8,193 nucleotides of DNA from Mycobacterium sp. (GTDB taxonomy: Bacteria > Actinomycetota > Actinomycetes > Mycobacteriales > Mycobacteriaceae). Position 1 is the first letter of the stretch; each line of letters begins with the position of its first letter. Of the stretch, positions 1 through 5,831 are shown in pieces. The notes beneath the pieces were generated by a model. That model saw only the letters and a list, made by a program, of their open reading frames with translations, was not told the origin of the DNA and ran no database searches. The stretch spans positions 1 through 8,193 of the forward strand of contig JAQTVU010000072.1 of assembly GCA_028706695.1 (NCBI GenBank), read 5' to 3'. The translations under genes were made by a program, and so were the position numbers.

Positions 1-2168
1 GGCAGCACGTCCTGGTGGGCAAGCGGCTGTTCGACCTGTTCGATTACCGCGGCGACCAACCGGGCGACCTGCGCGAGGCGCGCGTCAACCCCGAGCTGCT
101 GCGCCACATCGCCCATCGGCGGGAGGGCGACCGGATGTTGGATTGGCAACCGCGCCGGCAGGGCAGGGGAGGCCCGGCTCGGGCGAGCCGGCCGCGTTTC
201 TATCGGCCGCCGGCGCGGCCTGAGGTGATCGCGACCCTGGACGCCGAGGGGCTGTTGCCGGCGATCGCCTTCGTGTTCTCCCGCGCGGGGTGTGACGCCG
301 CGGTGCATCAGTGCCTGCGTTCGCCGCTGCAGCTGACCACGCAGGAGGAGCGGGCGCAGATTGCCGAGGTGATCGAACACCGGTGCGGCGATCTCGCCGA
401 CGCCGACCTGGAGGTGCTCGGCTACCACGAGTGGCGCGAGGGGCTGCTGCGCGGCCTGGCCTCCCACCACGCCGGGATGTTGCCGGCGTTCCGGCACACG
501 GTCGAAGACCTGTTCACCGCCGGCCTGGTCAAGGCGGTTTTCGCGACCGAGACCCTGGCGCTGGGCATCAACATGCCCGCACGCACGGTGGTGCTCGAGC
601 GGCTGGTGAAGTTCAACGGCGAACAGCATGTCCCGTTGACGCCGGGGGAGTACACGCAGTTGACCGGGCGCGCCGGCCGGCGCGGCATCGACGTCGAGGG
701 TCACGCGGTGGTGCTGTGGCAACCCAGCGAGGAAACCACCGAGCCGTCCGCGGTGGCCGGGCTGGCCTCCACGCGCACCTTCCCGCTGCGCAGCTCGTTC
801 GCGCCGTCGTACAACATGACGATCAACCTGGTGCACCGGATGGGGCCCGAGCAGGCCCACGAGCTGCTGGAGCAGTCGTTCGCCCAGTACCAGGCCGACC
901 GGTCCGTCGTCGGCCTGGTCCGCGGGATCGAGCGGGGGAAAAGGATGCTCGACGAGATCGCCGCCGAACTGGGCGGCCAGGACTCGCCGATGCTCGAATA
1001 CGCCCGGATGCGGGCACGGGTCTCCGAGCTGGAGCGCGCACAGTCCCGCGCGTCTCGGCTGCAGCGACGGCAGGCGGCCACCGACGCGTTGGCCGCGCTG
1101 CGGCGGGGCGACATCATCGCCATCACCCATGGCCGGCGCGGCGGGCTGGCGGTGGTGCTCGAGTCCGACCGCGACAGCCCCGAACCTCGCCCCCTGGTGC
1201 TCACTGAAAATCGTTGGGCCGGAAGGATTTCCACGGCTGACTACTCGGACGCTGCGGCACCGGTGGGTTCGATGTCGTTGCCCCAGCGCGTCGAACACCG
1301 CCAGCCGCGGGTCCGGCGCGACCTGGCCTCGGCGCTGCGGTCCGCCGCCGCCAGGCTGGCGATTCCGTCCCGGCGCCGCGGCGGCGCCAAGGACGGGGAA
1401 CTCCATGACCCCGAACTTGAGTCGTTGCGCATGCGGCTGCGCCGGCACCCGTCGCACAACGGCCCGGAATCCCAGCTCCGGCAGGCGGAGCGGTACCTGC
1501 GCGTCGGACGGGACAACGCGCAGCTGGAGAAGAAGGTGGCCGCCGCCACCGACTCGCTGGCGCGGACCTTCGACCGGATCGTCGGGCTGCTCACCGAGCG
1601 TGGTTTCATCCAGGGGCCGGCCACCGATCCCCACGTCACCGACGACGGCCGGCTGCTGGCCCGCATCTACAGCGAGAGCGACCTGTTGGTCGCCGAATGC
1701 CTGCGCACCGGCGCGTGGACCGGTCTGAAACCGGCCGAGTTGGCGGCCGTGGTGTCGGCGGTGCTCTACGAATCCCGCGGCGGCGACGGGCCGGGCTCCG
1801 CGGTCGCCGCCGAGGTGCCCACCCAGCGGTTACGACAGGCGCTGGCGCAGACGTCGCGGCTGTCCGCGGAGCTGCGCGGCGACGAGCAGGCCCACCGGAT
1901 TGTCCCGAGCCGCGAACCCGACGACGGTTTCGCCAACGTCATTTACTGCTGGGCGCGGACCGGCGACCTCGCCGCCGCGCTGGCTGCCGCCGACCTCACC
2001 GGCGCCGGGTCGCCGCTGCTGGCGGGCGACTTCGTGCGGTGGTGCCGGCAGGTGCTCGACCTGCTCGATCAGGTCCGCAACGTCGCCCCGGACCCCGACC
2101 TGCGCGCGACCGCCACGCGGGCGATCAACGACGTTCGGCGCGGCGTCGTCGCAGTTGACGCGGGGTAG
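1..2168 (+). CDS. helY: ATP-dependent RNA/DNA helicase HelY, C-terminal part (5' end outside window)
   Basis: Superfamily 2 helicase of the Ski2/Mtr4-like group, expected to unwind nucleic acid using ATP. The frame is open from the first full codon at position 3, so the gene begins upstream; the GTG at 15 is internal. About 720 residues are visible, against roughly 900 for mycobacterial HelY (from memory), so the Walker A and DExH motifs are missing. Counting from the GTG at 15, the second RecA-like domain shows FVFSRAGCD (86-94), HHAGM (151-155), the motif V segment FATETLALGINMP (176-188) and the motif VI segment QLTGRAGRRG (215-224) with its arginine fingers. A charged linker with a coiled-coil-like stretch lies around 325-355 and another near 485-515. 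A DSHCT-type C-terminal domain covers about 548-715, including YSESDLL and DDGF. The segments match the recalled Rv2092c sequence almost throughout. The stop is TAG at 2166-2168. In H37Rv the gene follows tatA/tatC, which would lie left of this window. Confidence 0.95.
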   Translation, partial: QHVLVGKRLFDLFDYRGDQPGDLREARVNPELLRHIAHRREGDRMLDWQPRRQGRGGPARASRPRFYRPPARPEVIATLDAEGLLPAIAFVFSRAGCDAAVHQCLRSPLQLTTQEERAQIAEVIEHRCGDLADADLEVLGYHEWREGLLRGLASHHAGMLPAFRHTVEDLFTAGLVKAVFATETLALGINMPARTVVLERLVKFNGEQHVPLTPGEYTQLTGRAGRRGIDVEGHAVVLWQPSEETTEPSAVAGLASTRTFPLRSSFAPSYNMTINLVHRMGPEQAHELLEQSFAQYQADRSVVGLVRGIERGKRMLDEIAAELGGQDSPMLEYARMRARVSELERAQSRASRLQRRQAATDALAALRRGDIIAITHGRRGGLAVVLESDRDSPEPRPLVLTENRWAGRISTADYSDAAAPVGSMSLPQRVEHRQPRVRRDLASALRSAAARLAIPSRRRGGAKDGELHDPELESLRMRLRRHPSHNGPESQLRQAERYLRVGRDNAQLEKKVAAATDSLARTFDRIVGLLTERGFIQGPATDPHVTDDGRLLARIYSESDLLVAECLRTGAWTGLKPAELAAVVSAVLYESRGGDGPGSAVAAEVPTQRLRQALAQTSRLSAELRGDEQAHRIVPSREPDDGFANVIYCWARTGDLAAALAAADLTGAGSPLLAGDFVRWCRQVLDLLDQVRNVAPDPDLRATATRAINDVRRGVVAVDAG

Positions 2169-2209
2169 GCTGAGCCGCAGCTACCGTAGGACCGGTAACC
2201 GGAACGCAC

Positions 2210-2237
2210 GGGCCACACCTAGGGGGCCACACATAGG
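2210..2237 (+). repeat. 14-bp direct tandem duplication upstream of the DUF4333 gene
   Basis: GGGCCACACCTAGG at 2210-2223 is followed directly by GGGCCACACATAGG at 2224-2237, differing at one base. A further GGG begins at 2238. It lies in the presumed 5' leader, ending 6 bp before the AGGAG ribosome binding site. It is probably a replication-slippage duplication; no function can be assigned. Confidence 0.6.
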
Positions 2238-2243
2238 GGGCTG

Positions 2244-2248
2244 AGGAG
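2244..2248 (+). promoter_or_regulatory. Ribosome binding site of the DUF4333 gene
   Basis: AGGAG lies 5 nt before the ATG at 2254, inside a longer purine-rich run (2243-2251). It is the clearest Shine-Dalgarno sequence in the window and fixes the start of the following gene. Confidence 0.75.
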
Positions 2249-2253
2249 AAGCG

Positions 2254-3018
2254 ATGAGCGGACCGCAGGGATCGGAGTCGGACCAGCAGTGGAAACCGCC
2301 CGGCCAGAGTGGCGAGGTGCCTTCGGAACCGACGCAGGCCGGATCGCCCTGGCAGCAGCAGCCGCCCCAGGAGTCGACGTGGCAGCCCCCGGCCTACACC
2401 CCGGCCCCCGACTACTCGCAGTACCAGCAGCCGACCGAGCAGGCATATCCGCAGCCGTACCCGCCACAGCCCGGCTACGGGCAATCCGAGCAGTTCGGCG
2501 GGCAGCCGCAGTACGGCCAGTACGTCCCGCCGGGACAGTACGGGCAATACGGTCAGCCCGGCCAGTACCCGCAGCCGGGGCAGTACGGTCAGCCCGGCCA
2601 GTACCCGCAGCCGGGGCAGTACGGTCAGCCCGGCCAGTACCCGCAGCAGTTCCCGCCCTACCCGCAGGAACCGGCCAAGAAGCGGTCGCCCGCGCTGATC
2701 GGCGGCGTGGCCGGCGCGATCGCCTTCGTGCTGATCGTGGCCCTGCTGATCCTCGGTTTCTGGGAGCCCGGGTTTTTCGTCACCACCAAACTGGACATCA
2801 ACAAGGCCCAGGCCGGTGTGCAGCAGGTTCTCTCGGATGAGACCAACGGCTACGGCGCCCGGAACGTCAAAGACGTCAAGTGCAACAACGGCACCGACCC
2901 GACCGTCAAGAAGGGCGCCAGCTTCGATTGCAGCGTCAGCATCGACGGCGCGCAAAAGCGCGTGACGGTGACCTTCCAGGACAACAAGGGCACCTACGAG
3001 GTGGGACGTCCGCAGTAG
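2254..3018 (+). CDS. Single-pass membrane protein with Gln/Tyr/Pro-rich N-terminal arm and DUF4333 domain (Rv2091c-like)
   Basis: Membrane protein of 254 residues and unknown function. Residues 1-145 are low-complexity and rich in Gln, Pro, Tyr and Gly. They include a 12-residue unit QYGQPGQYPQPG that begins at residue 98 and recurs at 110 and, partly, 122. The arm ends in a positive AKKRS stop (141-145). One hydrophobic helix follows at about 147-169, so by the positive-inside rule the arm is cytoplasmic and the C-terminus lies outside the membrane. Residues about 170-254 resemble DUF4333, a small actinobacterial envelope domain, with two cysteines (C210 and C226) likely to form a disulfide. 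The ATG is chosen because AGGAG lies 5 nt upstream. Gene order and domain layout match H37Rv Rv2091c, about 244 residues there; the size difference may reflect repeat number. Similar Gln/Tyr/Pro-rich arms occur on other mycobacterial membrane proteins and may mediate protein contacts, which is inference. Confidence 0.9.
   Translation: MSGPQGSESDQQWKPPGQSGEVPSEPTQAGSPWQQQPPQESTWQPPAYTPAPDYSQYQQPTEQAYPQPYPPQPGYGQSEQFGGQPQYGQYVPPGQYGQYGQPGQYPQPGQYGQPGQYPQPGQYGQPGQYPQQFPPYPQEPAKKRSPALIGGVAGAIAFVLIVALLILGFWEPGFFVTTKLDINKAQAGVQQVLSDETNGYGARNVKDVKCNNGTDPTVKKGASFDCSVSIDGAQKRVTVTFQDNKGTYEVGRPQ
2545..2646 (+). repeat. 36-bp in-frame tandem repeat, about 2.8 copies
   Basis: The 36-bp unit begins CAGTACGGTCAGCCCGGCC and encodes QYGQPGQYPQPG. 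Copy 1 (2545-2580) differs from copy 2 (2581-2616) by one synonymous base (CAA versus CAG). The first 30 bases of copy 3 (2617-2646) equal copy 2 exactly, after which the sequence diverges to CAGTTC. Identity at synonymous positions points to recent duplication or slippage rather than selection on the protein alone. It sits in the cytoplasmic arm of the DUF4333 protein and keeps the frame. Confidence 0.9.
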
Positions 3019-3022
3019 CCCG

Positions 3023-3973
3023 TCAGCCCGGTAGCGTGTCGAGCGCCTGCTGCAATCGGCTGATCGGCGATCCGACGCCCAGCTCGGCGGCCAGCCTGGC
3101 GGTGCGCTGCCGGTCGGCGGCCACCAGGGGGAGCGCGTCAGTGGGCGTCGACAGCGTCACCGGGGCGTCGGTGGCCACCCGCACCACGCCGCCGGCGGCC
3201 TCGATGTAGCCGGTGGCGGCCAGTAACTTTGCCCGCAGGCCTTCGGCCATCTTCGAGGCGGGGTCGCGGGCGGCGGCCAGGATCCCTTCCAGCGAACCGT
3301 GCCGGGCCAGCAGGGCGGCCGCCGTTTTCTCTCCCACGCCCGCCACGCCCGGCAGACCATCGGACGGGTCGCCGCGCAATAGGGCGAGTTCGGCGTAGGC
3401 CGCCCCGGCACGATCCGCCGGCAGCCCGTAGCGGTCGGCCACCTCGGCCGGCCCGAACAGCGTCGCCTGGGCCAGGCCGCGGCCGAGGTAGAGCACCCGA
3501 ACCGGCACCGGGTCGTCGGCGACGACCTGTAGCAGGTCACGGTCCCCGCTGACCACGACGACCGGGTTGGTGCGTTCACGTGCGGCGAGTGTGCCCAGCA
3601 CGTCGTCGGCCTCGAAACCGGCGGCGCCCGCCATCGGAATGCCGAACGCGTCCAGCAGGTCGGTGAGCATCTCGACCTGTGGCGCCAAGTCGTCGGGCAC
3701 TTGCTCGGCACCGGGTCGGCCCCCCGGCTCCGCCACCCGATGGGCCTTGTACGACGGGACCAGCTCCACCCGGAACCGCGGCCGCCAGTCCAGATCCAGA
3801 CAGACCACCAGCCGGCCGGGTCGGTGCCGGGTGATCACCACGGCCAGCGAGTCGAGGAATCCACGCACCGCGTTGACGGGCCGGCCGTCGGGGGCCGTGA
3901 TTGACGACGGCACCCCGAAATACGACCGGAACCACATGCTGGCGCCGTCGAGCAACAGCAGGGGTGCGGGCAT
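3023..3973 (-). CDS. Stand-alone 5'-3' exonuclease of the Pol I N-terminal/FEN type (Rv2090-like)
   Basis: Predicted metal-dependent 5' nuclease of 316 residues without a polymerase domain, likely acting on flaps or RNA primers in replication or repair. The PIN-like core shows LLLLDG (5-10, D9), LDLD (59-62), the SYKAHR helical-arch signature (74-79), GFEADDVLG (119-127, acidic E121, D123, D124) and VSGDRDLLQ (141-149, D144, D146). The helix-3-turn-helix segment is GDPSDGLPGVAGVGEKTA (201-218, D202 and D205). All expected metal ligands appear present. The ATG at 3973 is chosen because homology begins at once with PAPLLLLDG. The frame stays open upstream to an ATG at 4192, but that extension would translate the 4001-4060 palindrome and run into pepE, so it is probably not real. 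H37Rv Rv2090 is recalled as 393 residues, which may carry the same over-extension. Only a weak GTGAGA precedes the chosen ATG. The stop faces that of the DUF4333 gene with 4 bp between. Confidence 0.9.
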   Translation of the reverse strand: MPAPLLLLDGASMWFRSYFGVPSSITAPDGRPVNAVRGFLDSLAVVITRHRPGRLVVCLDLDWRPRFRVELVPSYKAHRVAEPGGRPGAEQVPDDLAPQVEMLTDLLDAFGIPMAGAAGFEADDVLGTLAARERTNPVVVVSGDRDLLQVVADDPVPVRVLYLGRGLAQATLFGPAEVADRYGLPADRAGAAYAELALLRGDPSDGLPGVAGVGEKTAAALLARHGSLEGILAAARDPASKMAEGLRAKLLAATGYIEAAGGVVRVATDAPVTLSTPTDALPLVAADRQRTARLAAELGVGSPISRLQQALDTLPG

Positions 3974-4000
3974 GCCGGCAATGGTCTCACGCCGCTTCCC

Positions 4001-4060
4001 GCGAGCAGACGCGAAATCGCCCCAAAACGCCGCGTTTGGGGCGATTTCGCGTCTGCTCGC
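4001..4060. repeat. 60-bp palindrome with perfect 26-bp arms, of mycobacterial intergenic (TRIT-like) type
   Basis: The left arm at 4001-4026 starts GCGAGCAGACGCGAAATCGC and continues CCCAAA. The right arm at 4035-4060 is its exact reverse complement, and the loop is the 8 nt ACGCCGCG (4027-4034). Neither side has a T-run: CGCCGC follows on the + strand and GGGAAG on the - strand. The sequence resembles a dispersed mycobacterial palindrome carrying GCGAGCAGACGC, which I associate with the published TRIT terminator family; that assignment is from memory. Here it lies between two gene starts, 27 bp from the exonuclease ATG and 34 bp from the pepE ATG, where a terminator would not be expected to close either transcript. 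It could instead insulate the divergent promoters or be a protein-binding or replication-related structure. Confidence 0.9.
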
Positions 4061-4081
4061 CGCCGCTGCCACCCGGCGGGT

Positions 4082-4087
4082 TAGTCT
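4082..4087 (+). promoter_or_regulatory. Candidate -10 element for a leaderless pepE transcript
   Basis: TAGTCT fits the mycobacterial -10 pattern TANNNT and ends 7 nt before the A of the pepE ATG. Transcription would then start at the start codon itself. No Shine-Dalgarno-like sequence lies before pepE (GGCTGCC only), which fits a leaderless mRNA. The corresponding -35 position would fall at the right edge of the palindrome. This is inference from spacing and pattern. Confidence 0.4.
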
Positions 4088-4094
4088 GGCTGCC

Positions 4095-5222
4095 ATGGCC
4101 GCTGTCCGATTCGGCGCAGACGTGTATGCCCGCCGGCTGGCAGCGGCGGCCGCCGCGGCCGGCGACGCCGGCCTCGCGGGCTTGGTGATCACCCCCGGCG
4201 ACGACCTGCGCTACCTGGTCGGCTCGCGGGCACAGACTTTCGAGCGGCTCACTGCGCTGGTGTTGCCGGTTTCCGGTGACCCGACCGTGCTGGTGCCGCG
4301 CATGGAGTTGGCCTCGCTCAAGTGCTCCGCCATCGCCGAATTGGGTCTGCCGGTTCGGGACTGGGTCGACGGCGACGATCCGTACGCGCTGGTGAGCGCG
4401 GCGCTGGGCGGGCGCCCTGTCGCGACCGCGGTCGGCGACTCCATGCCGGCGCTGCACCTGCTGCCGCTGGCCGGCGCGCTCGGGGAGCTGCCGGTGCTGG
4501 CCAACCACGTGCTGCGCCGTCTGCGGATGGTCAAGGAACCATGCGAGATCGACGCGTTGCGCCTGGCCGGTGCGGCCATCGACCGGGCGCATGCCCGGGT
4601 GCCGGAGTTTCTCATCCCGGGGCGCACCGAGGCCGACGTCGCACGCGACATCGCCGAAGCCATTGTGACCGAAGGGCATTCGGAAGTCTCATTCATCATC
4701 GTCGGCTCCGGGCCGCACAGCGCGCACCCGCACCACAGCTATTCGGACCGTCAACTACAGAACGGTGACGTCGTCGTCGTCGACATCGGCGGGTGCTACG
4801 AGCCTGGATACCACTCCGACTGCACCCGCACCTACAGCATCGGCGCACCCGGACCTACAGTGGCCGAACACTATTCGGTCTTGCAGCGGGCTCAGCGTGC
4901 GGCTGTTGAAACGGTCGGTCCGGGGGTCACCGCCGAGCAGGTCGACGCCGCCGCCCGTCGCGTGCTGGCGGAAGCGGGACTCGCGGAGTTCTTCGTGCAC
5001 CGCACCGGCCACGGCATCGGGCTATCGGTGCACGAAGAGCCCTACATCGTCGCCGGCAACGACCTGCCGCTGGCCGCAGGCATGGCCTTTTCCGTCGAGC
5101 CCGGCATCTACTTCCCGGGCGGTTGGGGCGCGCGCGTCGAGGACATCGTCATCGTCACCGAAGCCGGCGCGGAGGCCCTCAACAACCGGCCGCACGAGCT
5201 GATCACCGTCCCCGCGCCCTAA
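4095..5222 (+). CDS. pepE: Xaa-Pro dipeptidase/aminopeptidase of family M24 (PepE)
   Basis: Cytoplasmic metallopeptidase of 375 residues, predicted to cleave Xaa-Pro bonds in short peptides. The N-terminal creatinase-like domain (about 10-140) is followed by a pita-bread catalytic domain (about 148-372). All five dinuclear-metal ligands are visible: D230 in VVVDIGG, D242 in SDCTRTY, H306 in HRTGHGIGL, E335 in SVEPGIY and E349 in RVEDIVIV. The HSAHPHH cluster (208-214) supplies the conserved substrate-pocket histidine. The length equals that recalled for H37Rv PepE (Rv2089c). The ATG at 4095 is chosen because the protein then begins MAAVRFGADVYARRL at the usual family position. The frame is open further upstream, but that stretch crosses the palindrome and the exonuclease gene. 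There is no ribosome binding site, and a TANNNT hexamer 7 nt upstream suggests leaderless expression. It is divergent from the exonuclease gene and convergent with the Rv2074-like gene. There is no signal peptide. Confidence 0.95.
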   Translation: MAAVRFGADVYARRLAAAAAAAGDAGLAGLVITPGDDLRYLVGSRAQTFERLTALVLPVSGDPTVLVPRMELASLKCSAIAELGLPVRDWVDGDDPYALVSAALGGRPVATAVGDSMPALHLLPLAGALGELPVLANHVLRRLRMVKEPCEIDALRLAGAAIDRAHARVPEFLIPGRTEADVARDIAEAIVTEGHSEVSFIIVGSGPHSAHPHHSYSDRQLQNGDVVVVDIGGCYEPGYHSDCTRTYSIGAPGPTVAEHYSVLQRAQRAAVETVGPGVTAEQVDAAARRVLAEAGLAEFFVHRTGHGIGLSVHEEPYIVAGNDLPLAAGMAFSVEPGIYFPGGWGARVEDIVIVTEAGAEALNNRPHELITVPAP

Positions 5223-5254
5223 AGGTTGGGCCGCAGTCGTTTCCGCAGCGCAGG

Positions 5255-5326
5255 CCGGGCGTGGGTGCGCACCCCACCCGCGCCGCCCGCCGAGCCGGAA
5301 ACCGCTCGCTTCGCTGCGGGCGGCTC
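5255..5326. terminator. GC-rich dyads between convergent genes, possible bidirectional terminator
   Basis: The 166-bp spacer (5223-5388) between the stops of pepE and the Rv2074-like gene holds two dyads. One is the perfect 12-bp palindrome GGGTGCGCACCC (5263-5274), extendable with bulges to about 5255-5283. The other pairs GCCGCCCGC (5282-5290) with GCGGGCGGC (5316-5324); GAGCCG (5292-5297) with CGGCTC (5321-5326) is an alternative pairing. No T-run follows on either strand, so intrinsic termination is uncertain. The convergent position is what suggests the role. Nothing else is recognisable in the spacer. Confidence 0.3.
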
Positions 5327-5388
5327 CGCCATCTGGCGCGTTAGGCGGCGGTTGCGGCGACCGGCAAGGCGCAATACCGGCACCAACC

Positions 5389-5799
5389 CTAGCGTCGGTC
5401 CAGCAGACTCGAGGAACCCAGCACCCGCTGCACCTCGACCTCGATGACAACCCTTTGCGGATTGGGCCGGGGGATGCGGTAGCGCTGGGCGTAACGCAGC
5501 TCGGCGTCGCGAATGGCGCTCGGGTCGGTGTTCACCCTGGACCAGCCCTCAAGCGAAAGCCAGCGCGCGCCGTCGACCTGGCTGAGCACGGCGACTCGGC
5601 CGCGGTCGGCGTTGACGGCCTTCTGGGAGCCCCCGCTGGTGATGACCCGCGCGATGTGGGTGCTCGGATCGAAGGTGAAACCCACGGCCACCACGTGCGG
5701 TGAATTGTCGGCGCGCAGCGTGGTCAGCATGGCCAGATGACGCTCGGACAGGAACGCCAGCGCGTCATCGGTGAGCCGGGTGGTGGTATGCGCCATCAT
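5389..5799 (-). CDS. F420H2-dependent reductase of the split-barrel FDOR/PPOX family (Rv2074-like, biliverdin reductase type)
   Basis: Small cytoplasmic oxidoreductase of 136 residues, close throughout to the recalled sequence of H37Rv Rv2074. Rv2074 was first annotated as a pyridoxamine 5'-phosphate oxidase and later reported as an F420H2-dependent biliverdin reductase. The split-barrel fold shows in FLSERHLAMLTTLRADNSPHVVAVGFTF-type strands (16-43, hydrophobic alternation) and in VITSGGSQKAVNADR (52-66), whose Ser, Lys and Asn are placed to bind the cofactor phosphate. WLSLEGW (80-86) and RYAQRYRIP (102-110) follow, then the edge strand RVVIEVEVQRVLG. Two adjacent ATGs exist, at 5799 and 5796. 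A weak GTGAG (5802-5806) is 2 nt from the first and 5 nt from the second, so the 135-residue form is equally possible. The gene diverges from the dehydrogenase gene with 32 bp between. F420 as cofactor is inferred from Rv2074, not shown by sequence alone. Confidence 0.92.
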   Translation of the reverse strand: MMAHTTTRLTDDALAFLSERHLAMLTTLRADNSPHVVAVGFTFDPSTHIARVITSGGSQKAVNADRGRVAVLSQVDGARWLSLEGWSRVNTDPSAIRDAELRYAQRYRIPRPNPQRVVIEVEVQRVLGSSSLLDRR

Positions 5800-5804
5800 C
5801 GCTC

Positions 5805-5810
5805 ACGCTA
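5805..5810 (-). promoter_or_regulatory. Candidate -10 element for the Rv2074-like gene
   Basis: On the - strand this reads TAGCGT, a TANNNT match. It ends 5 nt before the first ATG (5799) and 8 nt before the second (5796), so a transcript would be leaderless or nearly so and would favour the second ATG. It overlaps the weak GTGAG by two bases, so the two readings compete. Confidence 0.25.
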
Positions 5811-5818
5811 GCGCAGGC

Positions 5819-5824
5819 GATAAT
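5819..5824 (+). promoter_or_regulatory. Candidate -10 element for the dehydrogenase-cobL-cobM unit
   Basis: GATAAT differs from TATAAT at one base. It ends 7 nt before the G of the GTG at 5832, so transcription could begin at the start codon. No Shine-Dalgarno sequence separates them (CGCAGCC). The whole divergent spacer is 32 bp, so the -35 region would overlap the 5' end of the opposite gene. This is inference from pattern and spacing. Confidence 0.45.
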
Positions 5825-5831
5825 CGCAGCC

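Larger units (their letters stand above)
2169..2253 (+). promoter_or_regulatory. Spacer between helY and the DUF4333 gene
   Basis: This 85-bp gap contains a small interrupted dyad (CCGGT-A-ACCGG, 2192-2202), a 14-bp tandem duplication (2210-2237) and the downstream ribosome binding site. A TTGACG hexamer sits at 2155-2160 inside the helY end and a TACCGT hexamer at 2182-2187. Their 21-bp spacing is too long for a confident promoter. No terminator hairpin with a T-run is visible after helY, so read-through from helY into the next gene is plausible. Confidence 0.3.

Noticed and set aside
2155..2187. TTGACG and TACCGT as a promoter for the DUF4333 gene
   Set aside because: The spacing of 21 bp is outside the usual 16-19 bp, and TTGACG lies in helY codons, so chance is likely.
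2125..2955. Long - strand open frame opposite the DUF4333 gene
   Set aside because: It is antisense to a well-supported gene and consists of repetitive Leu/Arg/Val translation of the same tandem repeat. High GC with strong third-position bias produces such open antisense frames.
4001..4060. Palindrome as insertion sequence ends or a MITE
   Set aside because: There is no target-site duplication, no internal sequence beyond the 8-nt loop and no transposase nearby. The form fits a hairpin element better than a mobile element remnant.
3567..4094. Upstream in-frame extension of pepE giving a 551-residue protein
   Set aside because: The extra 176 codons are antisense to the exonuclease and cross the palindrome. 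PepE homology starts at 4095 and gives the family length of 375.
5800..5831. Possible cobalamin riboswitch ahead of the cob unit
   Set aside because: The spacer is 32 bp, far too short for a B12 riboswitch, and no B12-box-like sequence is visible there.
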